Below, one piece after another: positions 33,319 through 42,600 of a stretch of DNA of 64,000 bases (the stretch's first letter is position 1; the number at the start of each line of letters is the position of its first letter). The DNA is taken from contig NZ_BMMU01000003.1 in NCBI RefSeq assembly GCF_014646095.1, positions 372,001-436,000 on the forward strand, written 5' to 3'. This DNA comes from Streptomyces lacrimifluminis. GTDB taxonomy: Bacteria > Actinomycetota > Actinomycetes > Streptomycetales > Streptomycetaceae. A program made the translations under genes and the position numbers. Under the pieces are notes generated by a model. That model saw only the letters and a program-made list of their open reading frames with translations. It ran no database searches and had not been told where the DNA came from.

Positions 33319-35586
33319 TCACAGCGTTGTGCCTGTTGGCGCGAGTTCGATGGGTACACCATTCAGTACGGCATTGCCCGACAGCGGGTCCAGCAGACTG
33401 CCGTCGAGGAGCTGGTTGACGTTGACACCGGGGTCGACTGCGGCGTGCGCGAGGCGGGTGCCGGGCCGGTCGTGTCCCCACCCGTGGGGCAGGCTCACGA
33501 CCCCGCGCCGTACGACGTCGGTGACCTCGGCGGGAGCCACCACCTCTCCCCCGGCGCCCTTGACGCGCACCGGGGCTCCGTCGAGCACGCCGAGGCGCGC
33601 GGCGTCCTCGGGGTGGATGTGGAGGGTGCAGCGGTTGGTGCCGCCGGTGAGCGCGGGCACGTTGTGCATCCAGCTGTTGTTGGAGCGCAGATGACGCCGG
33701 CCGATGAGCACGATCCCGGCGGGGCGCTCGCGCATCGCCGCGCGCAGCCGCGGCAGGTCGTCGGCGATGGGCTGCGGCAGAAGTTCGATCTTCCCGCTGC
33801 GCGTCTTCAGGGGCTGCGGCAGACGCGGCCGGAGCGGCCCGAGGTCGATGCCGTGCGGGTGGGCGAGCACCTTCGCCAGGCTCAGACCGTCCGGCCGTAC
33901 GCCGAAGCCGTCGCCGTACGGGCCCAGGCGCAGCATCAGGTCGAGGCGCCGCTCGGGACCGGTGTCCCCGCCCAGCTCCTTGGCCAGCTGCTGCGGATCA
34001 CGGCCGTGGACCGGCGAGTGGGGTTCCTTGACGGCCTTGCCGAGGGTCTGGTCGACGACCATGGCGTCCACGGCGGCGGGGTCGGCGCCGTGCATGCCGG
34101 TCGCGGCCAGGACGAGCCGCGCGAAGATCTCGGTCTCGGCCATCCTGCCCGGCTCCAGGGGGACGGCGGGGCGGTTGTAGCGGACCTGGTTGCGGACGGC
34201 GAGCGTGTTGAGGGCGAAGTCGTGGTGCGGGCTCTGCGAGGGCGGAGGCGGCGGCAGTACGACGTGCGCGTGGCGCGAGGTCTCGTTCAGGTAGGGGTCG
34301 ACGCTCACCATGAAGTCGAGGGAGCCCAGCGCCCTGTCGAGCCGGTTGCCGTCGGGCGCGGAGAGGACGGGGTTGGCGGCGACGGCGATGAGGGCCCGGA
34401 TCGGCTCGCCCTCCGCAGTGGGGGTGTCGATCTCCTCGGCGAGCGCGGAGAGCGGCAACTCGCTCTTCGCCTCCGGGTGTTGACTGACCCGCGAGTGCCA
34501 GCGGCCCAGCGCGAACCCATGGCCGGGCCCGGCCGGCCGGGGCGTTTTGTCGGTCGCCGCCTGCGGGAAGAGGGCGCCGCCGGGCCGGTCGAGGTTGCCG
34601 GTGAGGATGTCGAGGACGTCGACCAGCCAGCTGGCGAGGGTGCCGTGCGGGACGGTGCAGCTGCCGATGCGGCCGTAGACGGCGGCGGTGGGCGCGGCGG
34701 CGAGTTCGCGGGCGAGGGCGCGGATGGTGCCGGCGTCCACGTCACAGGCCTCGGCGACGGCGTCGGGAGTGAAGTCCCGTACGGCCGCCTCCACTTCGTC
34801 GACGCCTTGGACGTGCGGCGCCAACCCGCCCAGGTCGACGAGGTGTTCGTCGAACAGGACGTGGGCCATCGCGGCGAGCAGAAGGGCGTCCGTACCGGGG
34901 CGGATCGCGATGTGCCGGTCGGCGAGCTTGGCGGTGCGGGTGCGGCGCGGGTCGATGACGGTGAGCGTGCCGCCGCGCGCCCTGAGGGCCTTGAGCCTGC
35001 CGGGGAAGTCGGGCGCCGTGCACAGACTCCCGTTGGACTCAAGGGGGTTGGCGCCGATGAGCAGCAGATGGTCGGTGCGGTCGAGGTCGGGTACGGGGAT
35101 CGCGTTGGCGTCGCCGTACAGCAGCCCGCTGGAGACGTGCTTGGGCATCTGGTCGACCGTGGAGGCGCTGAAGACGCTGCGGGTGCCGAGGCCGGCGATC
35201 AGGACCGGCGGGTAGAGGGCACCGGCCACGGTGTGCACGTTCGGGTTCCCGAAGACGGTGCCGACGGAGTTCGGCCCGTACCGCTCGACCACACCCCGGA
35301 TGCCGACGGCGACGGCGTCGAAGGCCTCCGCCCAGCCGGCCTCGCGCAGCTCGCCGTCCCGGCGTACGAGAGGGGTGCGCAGCCGGTCGGGGTCGCTGTC
35401 GAGGGCTCCGAAGGAGGCGCCCTTGGGGCAGATGAACCCCTGGCTGAACACGTCGTCGCGGTCACCACGGGCCCGGGTGACCCGGCCGCTCTCGATGGTG
35501 AGCGTCAGTCCGCAGGTGGCCTCGCACAGGGGGCAGACACGCAGGGCGGTGCGGGACTCGGCACGGGAGTCGGTGGGGCTGGACAC
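33319..35586 (-). CDS. Molybdopterin oxidoreductase with one [4Fe-4S] cluster (FdhA/NarB-like)
   Basis: A 755-residue cytoplasmic enzyme. Cys18, 21, 25 and 53 (CPLCEATCGL and ICPKG) bind a 4Fe-4S cluster; the molybdopterin domains follow (VGTVFGNPNVHTVAGALYPP, LLLIGANPLESNG, VIDPRRTRTAKLADRHIAIRPGTDALL) with a C-terminal dinucleotide-binding domain (NNSWMHNVPALTGGTNRCTLHIHPEDAARLG). It belongs to the formate dehydrogenase/nitrate reductase superfamily; the substrate is unknown and no partner subunit is adjacent. GTG 35586 has GGGAGG upstream. An ARE-like operator lies 51 bases before the start. Confidence 0.87.
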   Translation of the reverse strand: MSSPTDSRAESRTALRVCPLCEATCGLTLTIESGRVTRARGDRDDVFSQGFICPKGASFGALDSDPDRLRTPLVRRDGELREAGWAEAFDAVAVGIRGVVERYGPNSVGTVFGNPNVHTVAGALYPPVLIAGLGTRSVFSASTVDQMPKHVSSGLLYGDANAIPVPDLDRTDHLLLIGANPLESNGSLCTAPDFPGRLKALRARGGTLTVIDPRRTRTAKLADRHIAIRPGTDALLLAAMAHVLFDEHLVDLGGLAPHVQGVDEVEAAVRDFTPDAVAEACDVDAGTIRALARELAAAPTAAVYGRIGSCTVPHGTLASWLVDVLDILTGNLDRPGGALFPQAATDKTPRPAGPGHGFALGRWHSRVSQHPEAKSELPLSALAEEIDTPTAEGEPIRALIAVAANPVLSAPDGNRLDRALGSLDFMVSVDPYLNETSRHAHVVLPPPPPSQSPHHDFALNTLAVRNQVRYNRPAVPLEPGRMAETEIFARLVLAATGMHGADPAAVDAMVVDQTLGKAVKEPHSPVHGRDPQQLAKELGGDTGPERRLDLMLRLGPYGDGFGVRPDGLSLAKVLAHPHGIDLGPLRPRLPQPLKTRSGKIELLPQPIADDLPRLRAAMRERPAGIVLIGRRHLRSNNSWMHNVPALTGGTNRCTLHIHPEDAARLGVLDGAPVRVKGAGGEVVAPAEVTDVVRRGVVSLPHGWGHDRPGTRLAHAAVDPGVNVNQLLDGSLLDPLSGNAVLNGVPIELAPTGTTL

Positions 35587-35636
35587 GGGTCCTCCCGGAG
35601 GGGTGGCGGCGACGGTGACGCACGGTCGCCACCGAG

Positions 35637-35656
35637 CATACCGACCGGTAGGGATG
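35637..35656. promoter_or_regulatory. ARE/TetR-like operator before the molybdopterin oxidoreductase
   Basis: CATACCGACCGGTAGGGATG: the left half equals that at 9923-9932, and the whole is a dyad around ACCGGT. Confidence 0.6.
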
Positions 35657-35710
35657 GAGGGGAGGGGTTGCGCGTGCCCACCTCGGCCGGTCCGCGAGCC
35701 GACCGGGACC

Positions 35711-36328
35711 TCAGTCGAGCACCCGCGCCAGATACGCCCGCAGCAGTTCCCGCGTCTCCCCGATGATCCGCTCGTCCCCCTCCGGGGCCACCCGGAAGGC
35801 CAGGTGGACCAGGGTGTCGGCGGTCTCGACGGCGACCAGGAACGTACGGCGCAGGTCGTCGTCCGGTTCGCGGCCGATGACGTCGGACAGGAGGGCGGTG
35901 AGGGTGTCGGCGACGAGGTGGTTGGGTCCGGCGTCGCGTTTGCCGACCGGGATCTGGTTGCCGAAGTCGACGAGGGAGAACCCCGGCGCTGTCCGCTTCA
36001 TGGCCAGGTACTCGTCGAGCACGGCGTCCATGGCCTCGCGCCAGCCGCCCCCGCTCTCCTGCCCCAGGCGCTCGGTGACGCGCGTGATGTAACGCTCCAG
36101 GTTCCGCTGGGCCAGCGCGTCCGCCATGGCGCGCTTGTTGCCGAAGAAGCGGTAGACGGAGCCTATGGGGACGCCGGCGCGTATCGCCACCGCCCGGGTG
36201 CTCAGGGCGTCGTAGCCGACCTCGTCGAGAAGGTCGGCACAGGCGTCGAGGATTCTGGTCAGCCGTTCGGCACTGCGCCGCTGTACGGGCGCACGACGTA
36301 GCGAGGTCGCTGGGGGCACGGGCTTCAT
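35711..36328 (-). CDS. TetR-family regulator
   Basis: About 205 residues with helix-turn-helix RILDACADLLDEVGYDALSTRAVAIRAGVPIGSVYRFFGNKRAMADAL and a helical ligand-binding half. ATG 36328 has GGAG seven bases upstream; ATG 36331 is equally possible. It is divergent from hmgA and lies upstream of the molybdopterin oxidoreductase on the same strand, so it could control either. An imperfect dyad lies in the hmgA spacer. Confidence 0.87.
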   Translation of the reverse strand: MKPVPPATSLRRAPVQRRSAERLTRILDACADLLDEVGYDALSTRAVAIRAGVPIGSVYRFFGNKRAMADALAQRNLERYITRVTERLGQESGGGWREAMDAVLDEYLAMKRTAPGFSLVDFGNQIPVGKRDAGPNHLVADTLTALLSDVIGREPDDDLRRTFLVAVETADTLVHLAFRVAPEGDERIIGETRELLRAYLARVLD

Positions 36329-36396
36329 CATGCCGCTCCATGACGATCCGGTGAACCTCACCCCTCACTTTCCCCCTCTTGCGTCAGCGAACGCCG

Positions 36397-36420
36397 AATC
36401 CTACGGTGAAGCATAGGAAT
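36397..36420. promoter_or_regulatory. Imperfect dyad in the hmgA promoter region
   Basis: AATCCTA and TAGGAAT (six of seven positions pair) ten bases apart, 27 bases before the hmgA start. It is a possible operator for the divergent TetR protein. Confidence 0.35.
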
Positions 36421-36446
36421 GAGGGCGAGGGAGCGAGGGAGCACAG

Positions 36447-37763
36447 ATGAGTGAGGACGCGCGGAAGGTCGCCGAGGGACTTTCCCACCTCTCCGGCTTC
36501 GGCAACGAGCACAGCTCGGAAGCCGTCCCGGGCGCCCTGCCCGTGGGGCGCAACTCGCCCCAACGCGCGCCCCTCGACCTCTACGCCGAGCAGCTCAGCG
36601 GCACGGCGTTCACCGAGCCCCGTGCCCACAACCGCCGTTCCTGGCTGTACCGCATCCGCCCCTCGGCCGCGCATCCCCCGTTCACGCCCACCGGCAACGG
36701 CTCGATCCGCACGGCCCCCTTCACGGAATCCGTGCCCGATCCCAACCGGCTGCGCTGGAACCCGCTGCCCGAGCCCCCGGCCGGGACGGACTTCCTGGCG
36801 GGCCTGTGGACCCTCGGCGGCAACGGCGACGCCACCCAGCGCAGCGGTATGGCCGTGCACCTCTACCACGCCAACTCCTCGATGGAGCGGGTGTTCAGCG
36901 ACGCCGACGGGGAGCTGCTGATCGTCCCGGAGGTTGGCGGGCTGCTGCTGCGCACCGAGTTCGGGCTGCTGTTCGTCGAACCCGGCCATGTCGCGCTCGT
37001 CCCTCGCGGGGTGCGCTTCCGGGTGGAGTTGGTCGACGCCTCCGCCCGCGGTTACGTGTGCGAGAACTACGGCAGCCCCTTCCGGCTCCCCGACCTCGGC
37101 CCGATCGGCGCCAACGGGCTGGCGAACGCACGGGACTTCCGGGCGCCCGTCGCGGCGTACGAGGACGTCGAGGGTCCGGTGGAGGTGGTCAACAAGTTCT
37201 GCGGCAACCTGTGGACGGCCGTGTACGACCACTCCCCGCTCGACGTCGTCGCCTGGCACGGCAACCATGTCCCGTACGCCTACGACCTGCGCCGCTTCAA
37301 CGTCCTCGGCAGCCTCTCGTACGACCACCCGGACCCGTCGATCTTCACGGTGCTGACGTCCCCGTCGGACACTCCCGGACTCGCCGGCATCGACTTCGTC
37401 GTCTTCGCCCCGCGCTGGCTGGTGGGCGAGGACACCTTCCGGCCGCCGTACTTCCACCGGAACGTGATGAGCGAGTACATGGGGCTGATCGAGGGCGCGT
37501 ACGACGCGAAAGCGGAAGGGTTTCTGCCCGGCGGCGGCTCGCTGCACAACATGATGTCCGCGCACGGGCCCGACCGGGAGACCTTCGACCGGGCCGGCGC
37601 CGCCGAGCTGCGGCCCCAGAAGGTCGACGACGGGCTGGCGTTCATGTTCGAGACCCGGTGGCCGGTGACCCTGACGGCACAGGCGGCGCGGGCGGAGCAT
37701 CTGCAAACCGGGTACGACGACGTGTGGTCCGGCCTTCAACGGCACTTCCGCCCGTTGCACTGA
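36447..37763 (+). CDS. hmgA: Homogentisate 1,2-dioxygenase
   Basis: A 438-residue enzyme of tyrosine and phenylalanine breakdown that opens homogentisate to maleylacetoacetate with Fe2+ in the cytoplasm. Diagnostic stretches are [20 protein letters not shown] at the start, [61 protein letters not shown] and [14 protein letters not shown], which carries metal-binding His residues. The length equals the family norm. A GntR regulator gene follows after 27 bases. Confidence 0.96.
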   Translation: MSEDARKVAEGLSHLSGFGNEHSSEAVPGALPVGRNSPQRAPLDLYAEQLSGTAFTEPRAHNRRSWLYRIRPSAAHPPFTPTGNGSIRTAPFTESVPDPNRLRWNPLPEPPAGTDFLAGLWTLGGNGDATQRSGMAVHLYHANSSMERVFSDADGELLIVPEVGGLLLRTEFGLLFVEPGHVALVPRGVRFRVELVDASARGYVCENYGSPFRLPDLGPIGANGLANARDFRAPVAAYEDVEGPVEVVNKFCGNLWTAVYDHSPLDVVAWHGNHVPYAYDLRRFNVLGSLSYDHPDPSIFTVLTSPSDTPGLAGIDFVVFAPRWLVGEDTFRPPYFHRNVMSEYMGLIEGAYDAKAEGFLPGGGSLHNMMSAHGPDRETFDRAGAAELRPQKVDDGLAFMFETRWPVTLTAQAARAEHLQTGYDDVWSGLQRHFRPLH

Positions 37764-37790
37764 GCGTTCACGACCGGTACGGATACCTCC

Positions 37791-38540
37791 GTGACCTCCT
37801 TCGCGCCGGACTCGATCGTCCTGAACCGCAAACTGCCGCTCTGGTACCAGGTTTCGCAGTCCCTGCGCGCCTCGATCCTCGGCCGCTCCGCGCGGGACCC
37901 GCTACGGCTGCCCACCGAGGAGCAGTTGGCGGGGCACTACGGCGTGAGCGTGCTGACCATGCGGCAGGCGCTGAAGGAGCTGGAGGACGAGGGGCTGATC
38001 AGCCGCCACCGCAGGCGCGGCACGTTCATCGAGCCGGACGCCCGACGCGGCGTTCCCGTACGGCTGCTGGGCTCGGTCGACGCGATCGTCGCCCAGCAGT
38101 CCGGCATGACCACCGAACTCCTCGACCACGGCAGCGTGCCCGTGCCCACCGAACTCGCCGAGTACTTCCCGGATCTCGCGGAGGTGGCCACGTACCACCG
38201 GCTGCGCGGCGACGAGGAGACCGGCGAACCGACCAACCACGCCCGCAACCACGTCCGTCCGGAACTCGCCGAGCGCATCGACCGGCGGGATCTGGTGCGC
38301 TGGCCGATGACCAAGGTGCTGCGCGATGTGGTGGGCGTGGACATCAGCCGCATCACGGACACCGTCCAGGCCCGCCTCGCGGACCCGGAGACGGCCCGGC
38401 TGCTCCGGGTCCCGCTGCTCAGCCCGATCCTGCACTACACGGGCGTCACGTACGACGAGGACGGCCGGGTCCTGGACGTGGCCGTGATCCACTACCGGGG
38501 CGACCGCTTCTCCTTCACGGTGACTCTGGACGCGACGTAG
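37791..38540 (+). CDS. GntR-family regulator (HutC/UTRA type)
   Basis: A 249-residue protein: N-terminal winged helix LPTEEQLAGHYGVSVLTMRQALKELEDEGLISRHRRRGTF, then a UTRA effector-binding domain from about residue 95. The GTG start lies 27 bases behind hmgA, so the two genes are probably cotranscribed and the regulator may sense an aromatic catabolite. Family members usually repress neighbouring catabolic genes. Confidence 0.9.
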   Translation: MTSFAPDSIVLNRKLPLWYQVSQSLRASILGRSARDPLRLPTEEQLAGHYGVSVLTMRQALKELEDEGLISRHRRRGTFIEPDARRGVPVRLLGSVDAIVAQQSGMTTELLDHGSVPVPTELAEYFPDLAEVATYHRLRGDEETGEPTNHARNHVRPELAERIDRRDLVRWPMTKVLRDVVGVDISRITDTVQARLADPETARLLRVPLLSPILHYTGVTYDEDGRVLDVAVIHYRGDRFSFTVTLDAT

Positions 38541-38746
38541 ACGAGTCATGGCGATCCGCAACCGACGGGCCCCGTCGACCCGACGCCGGAGGGCAGTACG
38601 GCTGTGTGAGCCAGCGGGCACTCGGGGTGGGAAGGCCGGCCTGGTGGCCGCCGGGTCCAGGCGGGCCAAGGTCATGGCCGATGCCCGCGGCATCCGCCTG
38701 GCCACCCCCGACGAGTTCGCCTGCTTCCGCGGCACGACCCGGCATG

Positions 38747-39535
38747 TCACTCCAGGCTCCGGTCACCCGTCGGCGGAAGCGTATCCACCAGGGCCCCGGC
38801 ATGCTCCGTCGCGTCCGGCGCCGCTTCACCCACCGGTACGGCGACGGTGTACGAACGCGCCGCCCTCTCGCCCGGCCCGCTCGCGGCCGGCCGCTCCTCG
38901 CCGCGCGCCTGGGCGCCGATCTCCTCGACCAGCGCCTCGGTGTCCATGACCATGCCCACCGGTCCGGACGGGTTGACGTACAGGGCGTACCCGTCGGGAA
39001 GCTGCTGCTCCACGAGTTCGGCGACCGGGACGAGCCGGGCCGCGAAGTTTCCGACGGCGCGGTAGTAGAGGGGCGAGGTGAAGACCGGGACCACCGGTTC
39101 GTCCTCCGCCGACAGCACGGCCAGCGCACCGCCGTCGGGCGCGGTGAGCACCGCGACCTTGGCGGCGGCCAGCGTACGCAGCACGTCCCCGGTGGGCCCG
39201 TATCCCGTCACGGCGAGCTGGATGGCGGAGTCGACCGGATCGTTGGGGGTGGGCCAGCCACGGGCCTCAGGTGAGGGGCGGTACTCCTCGTTGTCCTCCC
39301 ACTCCACGATCTCGCCCGTGCCGTCCGTCCGCCAGCGGCCGGGGATCGCCCACTCCGGCGGCACACCCCCGTTCCCGTCCTCGCTGTCCCCCTCTCCCGA
39401 CCAGGCGGGATCGGGCACGCTCACCCAGTGGTCGGGCAGACGCCTGGCGGCCTCGACGACCTCCTCGGGCGGTTCGGGTATCTCCCGGGCGTCCTCGTCG
39501 ATCTCCGGGACGTGCCCGCCGTCGTGCTCAGTCAC
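38747..39535 (-). CDS. Type VII secretion system-associated protein (SseB-like)
   Basis: A 262-residue acidic soluble protein. The N-terminal half ([58 protein letters not shown]) and the SseB-like half ([38 protein letters not shown]) match the actinobacterial proteins named type VII secretion system-associated. GTG 39535 has GGAGGG seven bases upstream. It directly follows the giant gene on the same strand, 119 bases after its stop, so it may be a chaperone or immunity-type partner of that protein. That role is inferred from position. Confidence 0.75.
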   Translation of the reverse strand: MTEHDGGHVPEIDEDAREIPEPPEEVVEAARRLPDHWVSVPDPAWSGEGDSEDGNGGVPPEWAIPGRWRTDGTGEIVEWEDNEEYRPSPEARGWPTPNDPVDSAIQLAVTGYGPTGDVLRTLAAAKVAVLTAPDGGALAVLSAEDEPVVPVFTSPLYYRAVGNFAARLVPVAELVEQQLPDGYALYVNPSGPVGMVMDTEALVEEIGAQARGEERPAASGPGERAARSYTVAVPVGEAAPDATEHAGALVDTLPPTGDRSLE

Positions 39536-39571
39536 GGACGTTCCCTCCGGAAACACCAGCCACGATTCTTC

Positions 39572-39617
39572 CTTTCACGCTTTCGTTCTTTCGTTCTTTG
39601 GTTCGTTGGTTCTTTCC
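39572..39617 (-). repeat. Short pyrimidine-rich repeats in the spacer behind the giant gene
   Basis: Repeats of TTTCGTTC and GGTTCGTT on the plus strand make a low-complexity tract that is unusually AT-rich for this genome. On the transcribed strand it is a purine-rich run of GAACGAAA units. Function unknown. Confidence 0.7.
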
Positions 39618-39654
39618 TGGACATGCACAGCGGTCGAGCGGTGCGCGGCGGGAC

Positions 39655-42600
39655 CTACACGTCCAGTGAGACGACGGGCCCATGGGGCGGACCGAGGACG
39701 AGACTGTTCCCGGTCGCGTCCAACAGCACCAGCCGAACGTCCAGTTCGTACGCGGTGAAGGCCGCCAGCGCCTCGATGAAGGCGGCTCCCGCCGCGTCGG
39801 CGTCCCAGCGCGCGAGCAACAGGCGGAACTGCGCGGTTCGTGTCAGACCCGCCTCCCGCACGGAGAACTGATCCTCCTGGAGGGCCGACCGAGAGGAGTC
39901 GGCGAGCGTCAACGGTATGCCCAGGGCACGCAGTTGAGCGCCGCTGACCTTCTCGTCCTGCGCCAGCAGCGGAGCCGTGCCGGGGATCCGGTCCGCCGCG
40001 TCCGGAACGTCTCCCGTCAGCCGGCCGTCCAGCCAGGCCGCCAGCGCCTCGGCAGTGGCCCCACCCGGCCCGCCGCTCAACAACTCGGGGACATCCCGGT
40101 CCAGCGCGGCGACGAGCGTGCGCGTGAACCTGCCCGCGTCCATGTCGAGGGTGGCCCGGTCGAACTCCGGAGTCTCCAGGTCCTCCCCCTTTGCGCCGCT
40201 CCCCGATTCCCCCCCGTCGGAGAATGCCCGGTCCAAGGCCGACGTCCCGCCGACAGACCCGCGAACAGGTCCGCTCGGAAGCGGCCTCGTGACGGATTCC
40301 TTCCAGTCCATGCCCCGCGACCCCGGCGTCCCGGTCATGACGACGACCAACCTGCCCAGCGCGGAATCGAGGAGCAGCTGAGTCCGTCGCCCGCCCACGA
40401 ACGCGGATCTGGCCGCGCCACGCCGATCGGCGATGCTGTTGGTCAACTCGGTCGACCAGCCTTCATGGGACCCGATGAGGACGACAGGGGAGGTCAGTCG
40501 CGCTTTGTCCAGCTCCGGATCGAGACCGATCAGCACACCGACCTCTTCGGGCGGCACCTCCTTGACGGTGGCGCGCGGCAGGTACAGGTCGGTCTGCGCG
40601 TACCGGCTGTCGGCCAGCACGAAGTAGGGGGCGGTGTACGTGTACGGTCCCCCCGTCTTGGCCGGGTCGGTCGGCGTCCACAAGGAGCGTCTGGGCCGAC
40701 CGCCGCCGATCGAGCCGTCGGGCGACTCCAGATACCTGTCCGTGAGGATCTCGTGCTCGCCGACCGTCTGTGTGCTCCAGTTGCGGCCCTGTGCGGCCCC
40801 GGTGGCACGCGATCTGATCAGCGTCGGCTCGCTCAGCGCGCCCTGGCGGACGAGGTGGTACGCGCCGAGATGGGTCTCGTCGCGCGGGTCGAGCCCGATG
40901 CCGGCCGCGCCGACCGCCAGCCAGAGCAGCTCCGACCCCTTCGTCAGGTCCACCGGTGGCCTCGGGGGGCCGGCCGGGTCCAGATGAAGGGCCACCACCT
41001 CCAGGTCCTTCAGTGCGTCGGCCGACCACGCTTCGAGCGCTTCGATCGCCTTCACCGTCCCCCAGAACAACCGTGAGTGGTCCGGGTCCGGCAGCGGCTG
41101 GAGATCCGTACCTGTGAGGACCTCCTCGGCCAGTCTGTCGAGGTCCTCGTCCTGGAGCAGGCCGATCGCCCGTCCCACCGAGAACAGGGGGCCGAAATCA
41201 GCCAGCGGCATCGGGCTGCCGTCCCGCTTCGTCGCCCCGTCGGCCTCCGCCGCGAACAGCATCACCCGGATGTCGTCGGACGTGACAGGAACCTCCGGCG
41301 GCTTCCCGGCGCCCCTCTGTTCGAGGTAACCGCGGGTGACCCGGTCCAGCAGATGCAGGTTGAACGGACCTCCGAGCCTCGACAGCTCCGGAGAAGCCTG
41401 ACGCATCCGCTCCAGCGCCCCGATCCCGCGCAGCAGGCTGCGGTACTCGCCCGAGGGGTCGTCCTTGTCCTCCTCGATCTGCGCACCGAGCGTCCAGCGC
41501 AGCGCACGGACCAGCACGAAGGTGGTCTCCCGCACCGGGTCCGGGGCCGCGTCATCGCCGGTGTGCAGTCCGGCCCAGCGCGCCGGTTCGTCGAGCTCCG
41601 CGCCTTCCGGGTCCGGCAACAGCTCCCGCCAGGTTCCCTTCACACCCCGCGTGGTGGCGTAGACCGCCTCCCGGTATGTCCCGTCCGCCATGGCCTGCAA
41701 GGCGCTCAGGCGACTGGGGGCGAAGACCGGCTGCCCCAGCACGTTGGCGGCGCCTTGCGCCATGGAAAGCGTACGAAGCGGATCAAAAACGAGGAGGGAG
41801 GCGCCATGATGCGGGGAGACGTCGTCGTCCGCCAGCGCGTCGGCCCAGCAGAACGGGAGGACAACCGCGGGCTTCCGGCCGGTCTTCCGTGCCTCCCTGC
41901 GGAGATTCCGGAAACTCGGACGCCGCTCGATGAACCCGCCCAGTTCGCCGCCACGCGTGACCAGCCGCCGTCCGTCGACATGCTCCAGGCCGGCACGCAG
42001 CGGACGGCCGTGGCCCACGAAGTGGTAGACGAGCCGGCCGAGCCACGGCACCGGTTCGGTGTCGCCGATCTGGGTGCGGGTGACGGGGTCGAGATGGGCG
42101 ATGGTCCGCATCTCCCCGAGCCGCCGGTAGGCCCGCTCCACGCCGATCAGGTCGGTGTCCGTCATGGAGACACGGCCGATCGGCCGGTTCTCGTGGACGA
42201 GGGTGAGCGTCGCGATCTCCCGGTCCGGGAAGGACTGGCCATCGACCGTGGACACGACGCCGTCCGGCTCGTCGTCGGGACCGGCCGGAGCGAAGTCCTC
42301 CGGCAGGCTGAGGACCCAGCCGCCGAGCCGGCGACGGCCGCCGTCGACCACGGACGTGACGGCCTCGCCGTCCTGGTCGACGACCCGTGGCGGGCGGTGG
42401 TCGGCGATCCCGATGAGGAACCTGTGCCCGGCCGGGTCGCCGTCGGGCAGGATTCCGGCGTCACCGGTGTGCGTCCAGACCCCCCTGCCGGTCCTGAACG
42501 CGGCCCCCCGAGGCAGATCCAGAGTCTGGTCACCGGCGTACGGCGCCACCAGCAGAACGGGCACCTCGGTGCCGAGCGCGGCCAGCTCCGGGTCCATCGC

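Noticed and set aside
38541..38746. Possible gene remnant after the GntR gene
   Set aside because: A plus-strand stretch reads weakly protein-like (KVMADARGIRLATPDEF) but I could match it to no family and it has no start or domain.
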